From positions 15,098-79,097 of the forward strand of contig DASPQJ010000030.1 of NCBI GenBank assembly GCA_035625025.1: 64,000 nucleotides of DNA, written 5' to 3'. The notes under the pieces were generated by a model. It was not told the DNA's origin. It saw nothing but the letters and a program-made list of their open reading frames with translations, and did no database searches. The translations under genes were made by a program, and so were the position numbers. Each line of letters opens with the position of its first letter. Position 1 is the stretch's first letter. Below, piece by piece: positions 49,860 through 61,222 of this stretch. The DNA is from Bog-793 sp035625025 (GTDB taxonomy: Bacteria > Actinomycetota > Acidimicrobiia > Acidimicrobiales > Bog-793).

Positions 49860-51206
49860 GTGTCTGAGAACAACGGGACCCGACCTGGTGGTGGCCGACG
49901 TGTCGTCGTGCGCGGCGGGACCGTCGTCGACTCGACCGGCGAGCGTCGCGGCGACGTCTTCGTCGAGGACGGCCGGGTTGTCGCCGTCGGAGAGGGGATC
50001 GATGTTCCCCTGGGAACGATCGTCCTCGAGGCTTCGGGCTGCGTCGTCGCGCCCGGGCTCGTCGACATCCACACGCATCTGCGCGAGCCGGGCGGCGAGG
50101 CCGCAGAGACGGTCGCGACCGGGTCACGCTCGGCGGCGCTCGGCGGCTACACGGCCGTTGTTGCCATGCCGAACACCGAGCCGGCGATCGACTCGGCCGC
50201 GGTCGTGCAATACGTGCTCGAGCTCGCCCGCGGCGCGTGCGCCGACGTCGCCGTCGCCGGGGCGATCACCGTCGGGCGTGCCGGTGACCGGGTCGCGCCG
50301 CTCGCCGAGATGGCCGCGCTCGGCGTGAGGCTCTTCACCGACGACGGCCGTGGAGTCCAGAACGCCGACGTGTTACGGCAAGCGCTCGAACAAGCGCGCG
50401 ACCTCGGGATCATCCTCGCCGAGCACTGCCAGGACGAAGTTCTCGCCTCCGGTGGCCATATGCACGAAGGGGCCTGGTCGCGCCGGCTGGGGATTCCCGC
50501 CCAGCCCGCCGCGGCCGAGGAGGCGATGCTCGCCCGGGACCTCACGCTCGTGCGCGAGACGCGAGCGCCGATGCACTTCCTCCACCTGTCAACCGCCGGT
50601 TCGGTCGAGCTCGTCCGGGCGGCAAAGGCGGAAGGATTGCCGGTGACTGCGGAGGTGACGCCCCATCATCTCGTCCTCACCGACGCCGTCGCCGCCTCGC
50701 GGGACCCGCTTTTCAAGGTCGCCCCGCCCCTGCGCAGCGCGGCCGACGGGGTGGCGCTGCGGGCAGCTTGTCGCGAAGGTGTCGTCGACGCCATCGCCAC
50801 CGACCACGCGCCGCACACCCGGGAGGCGAAGGAGGCGCCGTTCGAGGAGGCGCCACCCGGGATGATCGGGCTGGAGACGGCCCTCGCCGTCGCCTTTGAC
50901 GCCTTCGTGGCGCGTCCCGAAGACGCCGAGCCGTTGTCTTTGGCCGCGCTCATCGCCCTGATGTCGTGGCGACCCGCGGCGCTCGTCGGGCTCGACCGTT
51001 CCCTCGGCCATGGGGGACCGCTCGCCCCGGGCGCCCGGGCGCACCTCTGCGTGTTCGACCCGACCCAGACCTGGACCGTCGATCGGCGGGCGACGGCGAG
51101 CCGGTCGCACAACTCGCCGTTCGACGGGATGACGCTGACGGGGCGGGTCCGCCACACCGTGCTGGCGGGCGAGCCGATCGTCGTGGACGGGACGACCACG
51201 CGGTGA
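49860..51206 (+). CDS. pyrC: Dihydroorotase
   Basis: A 448-residue class I amidohydrolase-type dihydroorotase that closes carbamoyl-aspartate to dihydroorotate. The metal site is GLVDIHTHLREPG; further His ligands lie in LAEHCQDE and TPHHLVL, and the catalytic Asp is in AIATDHAPHT. FTDDGRGVQN is the typical loop. The GTG at 49860 follows GAGGGCGG. It normally follows pyrB; here pyrB is missing. Its stop overlaps carA (GTGA). Confidence 0.95.
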   Translation: MSENNGTRPGGGRRVVVRGGTVVDSTGERRGDVFVEDGRVVAVGEGIDVPLGTIVLEASGCVVAPGLVDIHTHLREPGGEAAETVATGSRSAALGGYTAVVAMPNTEPAIDSAAVVQYVLELARGACADVAVAGAITVGRAGDRVAPLAEMAALGVRLFTDDGRGVQNADVLRQALEQARDLGIILAEHCQDEVLASGGHMHEGAWSRRLGIPAQPAAAEEAMLARDLTLVRETRAPMHFLHLSTAGSVELVRAAKAEGLPVTAEVTPHHLVLTDAVAASRDPLFKVAPPLRSAADGVALRAACREGVVDAIATDHAPHTREAKEAPFEEAPPGMIGLETALAVAFDAFVARPEDAEPLSLAALIALMSWRPAALVGLDRSLGHGGPLAPGARAHLCVFDPTQTWTVDRRATASRSHNSPFDGMTLTGRVRHTVLAGEPIVVDGTTTR

Positions 51207-52312
51207 CCAGCGGGCCCGGTCCGGAAGGCCCGCGACCGCCGGGGCTGCTCGTCCTCGCCGACGGGACGACGTTCGAGGGCGAGGCGATCGGTTTCGCGGC
51301 GAGAAGCTCGCCCACGGTTCAGGCCGGCGAGCTCGTCTTCAACACGGCGATGTCGGGCTACCAGGAGATCATCACCGACCCGTCCTACGCGGGACAGGTG
51401 ATCGCCTTCACCTACCCGCACATCGGCAACTACGGCGTCACGGCGGCCGACAACCAATCCAGCCGCCCGTCTTGCCGCGGGGTCGTCGTGCGGGACCTGC
51501 CGGACCGGCCGAGCAGCTGGCGCGCCACCGGCGACCTCGAGTCTTTCCTTGTCGGGCACGGCATCGGCGGGCTGACGGGGGTCGACACGAGACGCCTCAC
51601 GCGTCATGTGCGGGAGGCGGGGGCAATGCCATGCGCCTTCGGCACGGCCGATCAGGCGACGCTGCTCGCGACGGCAGCGACTGAACCGGGCACCGAGGGC
51701 CAGGACCTCGTCGCCGAGGTGACGACGGCGACCCCCTACGAGGTCGCGGGCGGGCCGTGGCGCGTCGTCGCCTACGACTTCGGGATCAAGCGGTCGATTC
51801 TCGACGCGCTGGCCACGATCGCGACCGTCGAGGTCGTTCCGGCGACGACGCCACCCGACGAGGTCCTCGGGCGTCGACCCGACGGAGTCTTCCTCTCGAA
51901 CGGGCCCGGCGACCCCGCCGCGCTCGGTCACATTGTCGCTTCCGTGCGGCGTCTCCTCGGTGCCGTCCCGGTCTTCGGGGTCTGCCTCGGACACCAGTTG
52001 CTCGGCGCCGCGCTCGGTGCTGCCACCTACAAGCTCCCCTTCGGCCACCACGGTGCCAACCATCCCGTGCGGCGGCTGGCGACGGGAACAGTCGAGGTGA
52101 CGAGCCAGAACCACGGTTACGCCGTCGTCACCGACACGATCGAGAGTGCCGAGATCACGCACCTCAATCTCAACGACCAGGTGGTCGAGGGCCTCGCGTG
52201 CCGGGACATCCCCGCTTTCAGCGTCCAGTACCACCCGGAGGCGGGACCGGGGCCGCACGACGCGCGCTACCTATTCGAGGAGTTCCGCCGCCTCATGGAG
52301 GCACACCGGTGA
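51203..52312 (+). CDS. carA: Carbamoyl-phosphate synthase small subunit (glutaminase)
   Basis: A 369-residue class I glutamine amidotransferase that supplies ammonia to CarB. The N-terminal domain has TAMSGYQEIITDPSYAGQ and TYPHIGNYG. The glutaminase domain has SNGPGDP, the nucleophile Cys in VFGVCLGHQLLG and the His and Glu in VQYHPEAGPGPHD. The length is standard. The GTG at 51203 overlaps the pyrC stop. carB starts 28 bp downstream. Confidence 0.97.
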   Translation: MTSGPGPEGPRPPGLLVLADGTTFEGEAIGFAARSSPTVQAGELVFNTAMSGYQEIITDPSYAGQVIAFTYPHIGNYGVTAADNQSSRPSCRGVVVRDLPDRPSSWRATGDLESFLVGHGIGGLTGVDTRRLTRHVREAGAMPCAFGTADQATLLATAATEPGTEGQDLVAEVTTATPYEVAGGPWRVVAYDFGIKRSILDALATIATVEVVPATTPPDEVLGRRPDGVFLSNGPGDPAALGHIVASVRRLLGAVPVFGVCLGHQLLGAALGAATYKLPFGHHGANHPVRRLATGTVEVTSQNHGYAVVTDTIESAEITHLNLNDQVVEGLACRDIPAFSVQYHPEAGPGPHDARYLFEEFRRLMEAHR

Positions 52313-52340
52313 GGCGCGGCGGCGCGGAGGCGGAACGCTG

Positions 52341-55684
<3,344 letters not shown>

Positions 55685-55688
<4 letters not shown>

Positions 55689-56617
55689 GCCGGCGCGGCG
55701 CGAGCGTCGATCTCACGACGACGATCGGCACGGTTGAGCTCCCGAATCCGGTGATGACGGCATCGGGCACCGCGGGCCACGGCGCGGAACTGGCGGCGTA
55801 CTTCGACCTGGCGCAGCTCGGTGCCGTCGTCGTGAAGTCGCTCTCCGCCGACCCCTGGCCGGGGAACGCCCCGCCGCGCCTCAAGCCCGTCGCGGGGGGC
55901 ATGTTGAACAGCGTCGGGCTCCAGGGTCCGGGGGTCGGGGCGTGGCTCGAGCGCGACCTTCCGGCCCTCGAGGCGGCCGGAGCCCGCGTCGTCGTCAGCA
56001 TCTGGGGTCGGCGCGTCGAGGAGTACGCGCGGGCCGCGGCGCTTCTCGCCTCGGCGTCGCCCGCGATCGTCGCCATCGAAGTCAACGTGTCCTGCCCGAA
56101 TCTCGATGACGGCCGGGAGATGTTCGCCCGTTCGCCCGCGGCGACCGCTGCCGCCGTCGAGGCGGCCGGGGCCGCCAGGCTGCCGCGCTGGGCGAAGCTC
56201 TCGCCGGGCGCAGCCAACCTCGTCGAGGTGGCGCGCGCCGCGGTCGACGCCGGTGCCGCGGCCCTGACGCTCGTGAACACGCTGCCGGGCCTGGCGATCT
56301 CCGCCGATCTCCGCCAGCTCGCGCTCGGCGGGGGCGGCGGGGGACTCTCGGGACCCGCCCTCCACGCCGTCGCGTTGCGGGCCGTGAGCGACGTCGCGGC
56401 GGAGTTGCCCGAGGTTCCGATCATCGGCGTGGGTGGGGTCATGTCGGGCCTGCAGGCCGCTGAGTTCCTGCTCGCCGGGGCACGGGCGGTGCAGGTGGGG
56501 ACGGCGACGCTCCTCGACCCGCGCGCGCCGGTGCGGGTCCTCACCGAGCTGCGGCGGTGGTGCGCGGCGCGGCGGGTCGAACGTGTCGCGGATCTTGTCG
56601 GAGGTGCGCGTGACTAG
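55685..56617 (+). CDS. pyrD: Dihydroorotate dehydrogenase, class 1 (1B-like)
   Basis: A 310-residue FMN enzyme oxidising dihydroorotate. The catalytic residue region is EVNVSCPNLDDG with a Cys base, which marks a class 1 enzyme (class 2 uses Ser); VVVKSLSADPWPGN and GVGGVMSGLQAAEFLLAGA fit class 1B. Class 1B enzymes normally need the Fe-S/FAD partner PyrK, but no pyrK is present here: the carB stop overlaps the pyrD GTG by 4 nt. The electron acceptor is therefore unclear. Confidence 0.93.
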
Positions 56618-57329
56618 TGCCCAGGTTCCCGCCGATAGGACGCGAGAGCGTCTCTGCCTCGCCCTCGACGTCCCCGACCTCGCCTCGGCCCGGTCGCTGG
56701 CGAAAAGTCTCCGGCCGTGGTTCGCCGTCGTGAAGGTCGGGCTCGAGCTGTACGTGGCGGAGGGTCCGGCCGCTGTCGCGGCGTTCATCGAGGACGGCTT
56801 CGACGTGTTTGTAGACCTCAAGCTCCACGACATCCCGACGACCGTCCAGCGCGCCGCGCGGGCGATCGCGCGCACCGGCGCGCGCTACGCGACGGTTCAC
56901 GCTGCCGGCGGGGGGGCGATGCTCGCCGCCGCGGCGGAGGGCTTCGCCGAGGGCGCGGCCGCGGCGGGCCAGACGTCGCCGACGGTCGGGCTCGCCGTCA
57001 CCGTGCTGACGAGCGATGCCGACGCGACTCCGGCGCTCGTGGTCGCGCGCAGCGTGCTCGCGGCGCGTTCCGGTTGCGGCGGCGTCATCTGCGCGGTGGC
57101 GGACGTCGCGTCGATCCGAGCCGCGGTTCCCGGGATGATCACCGTCGTGCCCGGGGTGCGGCCCGCTGGAACGTCCCGCGACGATCAGTCGCGGGTCGGC
57201 ACGCCGCAGGACGCCCTCTTGGCCGGCGCCGACCTCCTCGTCCTCGGGCGCGCGATCACGCGGGCTAAAGACCCGATGGCGGCGGCACGCGATCTCGCCG
57301 GGTCGCTGCACTCCCTGGCGTCGCCGTGA
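56610..57329 (+). CDS. pyrF: Orotidine 5'-phosphate decarboxylase
   Basis: A 239-residue (beta/alpha)8 decarboxylase making UMP. CLALDVPDLASAR is the first strand; the catalytic Asp-Lys-x-x-Asp array is in VFVDLKLHDIPTTV; GMITVVPGVRPAG and LVLGRAITRAKDP bind the phosphate. I choose the GTG at 56610 because GGAGG stands 5 nt upstream; two GTG codons at 56583 and 56604 are in frame too. It overlaps the pyrD end by 8 nt and completes the pyr operon. Confidence 0.95.
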   Translation: MTSAQVPADRTRERLCLALDVPDLASARSLAKSLRPWFAVVKVGLELYVAEGPAAVAAFIEDGFDVFVDLKLHDIPTTVQRAARAIARTGARYATVHAAGGGAMLAAAAEGFAEGAAAAGQTSPTVGLAVTVLTSDADATPALVVARSVLAARSGCGGVICAVADVASIRAAVPGMITVVPGVRPAGTSRDDQSRVGTPQDALLAGADLLVLGRAITRAKDPMAAARDLAGSLHSLASP

Positions 57330-57411
57330 GCGGGCTCGCCGACGCGGCGCTTGGCCGTCCGGCGCGGGGGTTCTCGACGCGGAAACCGTGGTCATGCGGG
57401 GCGACCCGCGC

Positions 57412-57417
57412 TAACGT
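57412..57417 (+). promoter_or_regulatory. Predicted -10 box (TAACGT) for mihF
   Basis: TAACGT ends 8 nt before the mihF ATG at 57426, with no ribosome site between them. It suggests that mihF-gmk can be expressed apart from the pyr genes. Confidence 0.45.
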
Positions 57418-57425
57418 CTCGACTC

Positions 57426-57746
57426 ATGCCCCAACCACCAAGCCTCACACCCCAACAGCGCGCCGCCGCGCTTGCCAAGGCGGCTCAGGCACGCAAGGCC
57501 CGAGCGGAGATCAAGGACCAGTTGAAAAATGGTCGTGTCACGCTGAGCGGTTTGCTCGGTCGGGCCGCGAACGACGACATCGTCGGCAAGATGAAGGTCC
57601 TCGCTGTCCTTGAGTCCCTCCCGGGCACCGGCAAGGTGAAAGCCCGTCGGCTCATGGAGCAGATCGGGATCAGCGAGACTCGCCGGCTGCAGGGACTCGG
57701 CGCGAAACAGCGCCACGCTCTGCTCGAAGCCATCGGTCGCCCCTGA
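57426..57746 (+). CDS. mihF: Actinobacterial integration host factor (MihF)
   Basis: A 106-residue DNA-binding protein of the actinobacterial IHF family. The N-terminus (about 1-45) is a basic helix (LTPQQRAAALAKAAQARKAR) and the rest is an H2TH/HhH-like domain with LPGTGKVKARRLMEQIGI, which contacts the DNA backbone. It organises the nucleoid and is essential in mycobacteria. The order mihF-gmk-rpoZ-coaBC-metK-priA is typical of the phylum. Its TGA stop overlaps the gmk start (CTGA). Confidence 0.95.
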   Translation: MPQPPSLTPQQRAAALAKAAQARKARAEIKDQLKNGRVTLSGLLGRAANDDIVGKMKVLAVLESLPGTGKVKARRLMEQIGISETRRLQGLGAKQRHALLEAIGRP

Positions 57747-58285
57747 TCCTCGTCGTTTCCGGACCCGGCGGAGCCGGGAAAGGAACGGTCGTCCACGAGC
57801 TTGTCGCGCGCGACCCCAAGCTGTGGCTCTCCCGATCGTGGACGACGCGGGCCCGGCGCGAAGGTGAGGAAGAAGACGCCTATGCCTTCGTGGACCGGAA
57901 GACTTTCGAGGCGGCCGTCGCCGCCGGCAGGTTCCTCGAGCACGCCTCGGTGCTCGGCGAGCTGTACGGCACGCCGGTGCCCGAGCCGCCGCCTGGGTGT
58001 GACGTCGTGCTTGAGATCGACGTCCAGGGCGCGGCGCAGGTGCGGCAGCGCTGCCAGGACGTCGTGTGCATCCTGCTCGTCCCCCCCTCGGCAGAGGACC
58101 AGGCCCGAAGGCTGGAGGGCCGCGGGGACTCCGCAACCCACGTACGGGCGCGCCTCGAGCTCGCCGACCGGGAACTCGAGGCCGGCCGCGCTCTGGCCGA
58201 CGCCGTCGTCGTCAACGACGACGTCGATCGAGCGACCGACGAACTCGCCGGTATACTGGAAAAAGCACGTCGCGGGGTGAGTTGA
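57743..58285 (+). CDS. gmk: Guanylate kinase, probably starting at CTG
   Basis: A 180-residue kinase converting GMP to GDP. Near the N-terminus, ILVVSGPGGAGKGTVVHEL is the P-loop; SRSWTTRARREGEEE and VLEIDVQGAAQV bind GMP and the metal; the lid has RLEGRGDS. No ATG, GTG or TTG precedes the P-loop in frame within the mihF end. The only codon in the right place is the CTG at 57743, which overlaps the mihF stop as CTGA, so I infer a CTG start helped by translational coupling. A GTG at 57890 would cut away the P-loop. Confidence 0.85.
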   Translation: MILVVSGPGGAGKGTVVHELVARDPKLWLSRSWTTRARREGEEEDAYAFVDRKTFEAAVAAGRFLEHASVLGELYGTPVPEPPPGCDVVLEIDVQGAAQVRQRCQDVVCILLVPPSAEDQARRLEGRGDSATHVRARLELADRELEAGRALADAVVVNDDVDRATDELAGILEKARRGVS

Positions 58286-58293
58286 CCGCGCGG

Positions 58294-58308
58294 GTGGGCC
58301 CGGCCCAC
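58294..58308. repeat. GC-rich 7-bp palindrome between gmk and rpoZ
   Basis: GTGGGCC and GGCCCAC flank a single C. It lies 9 bp after the gmk stop. There is no T-run, so a role as terminator is weak; it could also be a protein-binding site. Confidence 0.35.
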
Positions 58309-58394
58309 AAAGTGGCGATCGTCGTTGGCGTGCGGCAAGTCCTTCCGGCTGGTCGAGCGGCGCGAGCCGCGTCCCCGCGGTGATCGAGGAGCGT

Positions 58395-58709
58395 ATGGCC
58401 GAACCACGTAGCACGATGATCGACCCCGCGATCGAGGACCTCCTCGACAAGGTGGATTCGAAGTTCAGCCTCGTCACCCTGTCCGCCAAGCGCGGCCGGC
58501 AGATCAACTCGTACTTCAACCAGCTCGGCGAGGGCCTGGGCGCGATCGTCCCGCCGCAGGTCGGCTCCGTCGCCCGCAAGCCGCTCTCGATCGCCCTCGA
58601 GGAGATCGCGGCGTCCAAGGTGCGCGCCGGCGAGCCGGTCGAGCCGGAGCCGGCCGGGGCGTCCGACGAGTTCGCCGACCCCGTCGGCGATCCACCCGCC
58701 AGCTCCTAG
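58395..58709 (+). CDS. rpoZ: RNA polymerase omega subunit
   Basis: A 104-residue omega subunit that helps assemble RNA polymerase. The conserved core is MIDPAIEDLLDKVDSKFSLV, then LSAKRGRQINSYFNQLGEG and the C-terminal helix RKPLSIALEEIAASKV. A low-complexity Glu/Pro tail follows. The ATG at 58395 has GAGGAG at a good distance; a GTG at 58380 is in frame but less likely. Confidence 0.93.
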   Translation: MAEPRSTMIDPAIEDLLDKVDSKFSLVTLSAKRGRQINSYFNQLGEGLGAIVPPQVGSVARKPLSIALEEIAASKVRAGEPVEPEPAGASDEFADPVGDPPASS

Positions 58710-58743
58710 CGACCCGGTCCCGGTGTCGTCGAGGGGTGCGGGG

Positions 58744-59982
58744 ATGAGCCCGAACTCCGACGATCGCCGTGCCGCCGGGGCCCGAGCCGGCCTCGATGGC
58801 GCCGTCGTCGTCCTGGGTGTCACGGCCGGCATCGCTGCCTACAAGGCCGTCGAGATCTGCCGGCAGCTCGTCGACGCCGGAGCGCACGTCATACCGGTCC
58901 TCACGCCGGCGGCGACGCGTTTCGTCGGGACGGCGACGTTCTCGGCGCTCGCCTCCGAGCCGGCCCGGACGGAACTGTTCGACCCGGCCGACCCGATCCC
59001 GCACACCCGTCTCGCGCGGGCGGCCGACCTCGTCCTCATTGTCCCCGCGACAGCGAACTTCCTGGCAGAGAGCGCGGCCGGCCTGGCGGCCGACCTGCTC
59101 GGCGCGACGGTGCTCGCGACGACGGCCCCGGTCGTCGTCTGTCCGGCGATGCACGCCGAGATGTGGCGGCAGGCCTCGGTGCAGGAGAACCTCGCGACCC
59201 TCGCCCGACGCGGCGTGGTGGTCGTTCCCCCCGAGGCGGGCCGGCTGGCCGGCGGGGACGAAGGTCCAGGCCGTCTCGCCGAGCCGGCGGCCATCGTCGC
59301 CGCCGTGGCCGGGCTGCTCGGGGCGCGGGCCGAACTCGCCGGGGTGCGAGTGCTCGTCACGGCGGGCGGGACCCGCGAACCGCTCGACCCCGTGCGCTAC
59401 ATCGGCAACCGCTCCTCGGGGCGCCAGGGCCACGCCCTCGCCGCCGAGGCCCGCCGGCGCGGGGCGGCGGTCACTCTCGTCTCGGCCTCCGTTCTCGACC
59501 CTCCCTGGGGCGTCGAGTTCGTGCCGGTCGAGACGGCGGCCGAACTCGCCCGGGCGGTCCTCGGGCGGGCGGCGGAATTCGACGTCGTCGTCATGGCCGC
59601 CGCGGTGGCGGACTTCCGTCCGCGATCCGCGTCGCCGACGAAACTGAAAAAGCGCGACGGGCTGCCGCAGATCGTGCTCGAGCCGACCGAGGACGTGCTC
59701 GCCGAGCTCGGGCGCCGCCGCCGGCCAGGTCAGGTCCTCGTCGGTTTTGCCGCCGAGACCGGTGACGCCGTCGCCGCCGGGGCGGCAAAGCTCGTCGAAA
59801 AAGGCCTCGACCTCGTCGTCGTGAACGACGTGAGCGCGCCGGGGGTCGGCTTCGAGTCGGCGACGAACGCCGTCACGATCCTCGACGCCGCGGGCGGCCG
59901 CGTCGACGTGCCCCTAGGGCCGAAGCCTACGATTGCCGCCGCGGTGCTCGACGCCGTCGTCCGTCGGCGCGCCGAGGCCTGA
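58744..59982 (+). CDS. coaBC: Bifunctional phosphopantothenoylcysteine decarboxylase / phosphopantothenate-cysteine ligase CoaBC
   Basis: A 412-residue two-domain enzyme for coenzyme A. The N-terminal FMN decarboxylase (CoaC) has VVVLGVTAGIAAYKAVE, the active His in DPIPHTRLARAADL and the segment VVCPAMHAEMWRQ (the His variant of the PxMN motif, also seen in mycobacteria). From about residue 195 the ligase (CoaB) has VLVTAGGTREPLDPVRYIGN, MAAAVADFRP and a KLKKRDG motif. I start at the ATG at 58744 behind GAGGGGTGCGGGG; the GTG at 58723 is an alternative. Confidence 0.96.
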   Translation: MSPNSDDRRAAGARAGLDGAVVVLGVTAGIAAYKAVEICRQLVDAGAHVIPVLTPAATRFVGTATFSALASEPARTELFDPADPIPHTRLARAADLVLIVPATANFLAESAAGLAADLLGATVLATTAPVVVCPAMHAEMWRQASVQENLATLARRGVVVVPPEAGRLAGGDEGPGRLAEPAAIVAAVAGLLGARAELAGVRVLVTAGGTREPLDPVRYIGNRSSGRQGHALAAEARRRGAAVTLVSASVLDPPWGVEFVPVETAAELARAVLGRAAEFDVVVMAAAVADFRPRSASPTKLKKRDGLPQIVLEPTEDVLAELGRRRRPGQVLVGFAAETGDAVAAGAAKLVEKGLDLVVVNDVSAPGVGFESATNAVTILDAAGGRVDVPLGPKPTIAAAVLDAVVRRRAEA

Positions 59983-60018
59983 ACGCGCCCAACAACCACC
60001 GAACCGCAAGGAGTCGCC

Positions 60019-61215
60019 TTGTCGAGCTACACGTTCACCTCGGAGTCCGTGACCGAAGGCCATCCCGACAAGATGGCCGACCAGATCTCCGATGCCGTCC
60101 TCGACGCGATCCTCACTGAAGACCCGGCGGGGCGCGTCGCCTGTGAGACGCTGCTCACGACGGGTCTCGTCTGCGTCACCGGCGAGATCACGACCTCGAG
60201 CTACGTCGACATCCCCCGCATCGTGCGCGACACGGTCTGTGCGACGGGCTACGACCGCGAGGAGTACGGCTTCGACGGCAACACCTGCGGCGTCATCGTC
60301 TCGATCGGCGAGCAGTCCCCCGACATCGACGCCGGTGTGTCGCGCTCGCGCGAGATCCGCGCCGGCGAGTCGGACGAGCTCTCCCTGCAGGGCGCGGGCG
60401 ACCAGGGGATGATGTTCGGCTTCGCCTGTGACGAGACGCCCGATCTCATGCCGGTCCCGATCTGGTTCGCGCACCTGCTCGCGCGCCGGCTCGCCGAGGT
60501 CCGCCGGGCGAATGTCCTCCCGTATCTGCGTCCGGACGGCAAGACCCAGGTGAGTGTGCGCTACGAAAACGGCCGTCCGGTCGAGCTCGAGACGGTCCTC
60601 GTCTCGACCCAGCACAAGCCGGGGATCGACCCGGAGACGCTGCTCATTCCGGACCTCGAAGAGCACGTCGTCAGGCCCCTGCTCGCCCGGCTGCCCGCCG
60701 AGATCGTCTGTGAGCGCCACAAGATCCTCTGCAACCCGACCGGGGTGTTCGAGCTCGGCGGGCCGCGCGCCGACGCCGGGCTGACGGGGCGCAAGATCAT
60801 CGTCGACACCTACGGCGGCATGGCCCGCCACGGTGGCGGCGCCTTCTCGGGCAAGGATCCCTCCAAGGTCGACCGCTCCGGCGCCTACGCGGCACGCTGG
60901 GTCGCGAAGCACGTCGTCGCCTCCGGCGCGGCGCGACGCTGCGAGATTCAGGTCGCCTACGCCATCGGGGTCGCGCATCCCGTCTCGGTGATGGTGGAGA
61001 CCTTCGACACCGCCGCCGTCGATCCGGTGCGGATCGGCAGGGCTGTCAGGGAACTGTTCGACCTGCGCCCCGCGGCGATCATCCGCGATCTCGATCTGCG
61101 TCGGCCGATTTACCTCGCGACCGCCGCCTACGGCCACTTTGGGCGCGCCGAGAAGGAGTTCACCTGGGAGGCGACGCCGCGCCTCGACGACCTGCGCAGG
61201 GCTCTCGACCTGTAG
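60019..61215 (+). CDS. metK: S-adenosylmethionine synthetase
   Basis: A 398-residue enzyme forming SAM from methionine and ATP. All family motifs are present: ESVTEGHPDKMADQISDAVLDA at the N-terminus (the His and Asp of the active site), GAGDQGMMFGFACDET, GGPRADAGLTGRKIIVDTYGG and GGGAFSGKDPSKVDRS. The start is a TTG at 60019 behind AAGGAGTCGCC, a strong site. The 36-bp gap upstream is too short for a SAM riboswitch. SAM made here serves the methyltransferases and radical SAM proteins in the window. Confidence 0.97.
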   Translation: MSSYTFTSESVTEGHPDKMADQISDAVLDAILTEDPAGRVACETLLTTGLVCVTGEITTSSYVDIPRIVRDTVCATGYDREEYGFDGNTCGVIVSIGEQSPDIDAGVSRSREIRAGESDELSLQGAGDQGMMFGFACDETPDLMPVPIWFAHLLARRLAEVRRANVLPYLRPDGKTQVSVRYENGRPVELETVLVSTQHKPGIDPETLLIPDLEEHVVRPLLARLPAEIVCERHKILCNPTGVFELGGPRADAGLTGRKIIVDTYGGMARHGGGAFSGKDPSKVDRSGAYAARWVAKHVVASGAARRCEIQVAYAIGVAHPVSVMVETFDTAAVDPVRIGRAVRELFDLRPAAIIRDLDLRRPIYLATAAYGHFGRAEKEFTWEATPRLDDLRRALDL

Positions 61216-61222
61216 CTGACCG

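Noticed and set aside
48915..50078. N-terminal part of the long frame ahead of the YciI protein
   Set aside because: It is antisense to pyrR and the leader; YciI proteins are about 95-100 residues, matching the GTG at 48914.
59983..60018. SAM riboswitch before metK
   Set aside because: Only 36 bp lie between coaBC and metK and they contain just a ribosome site.
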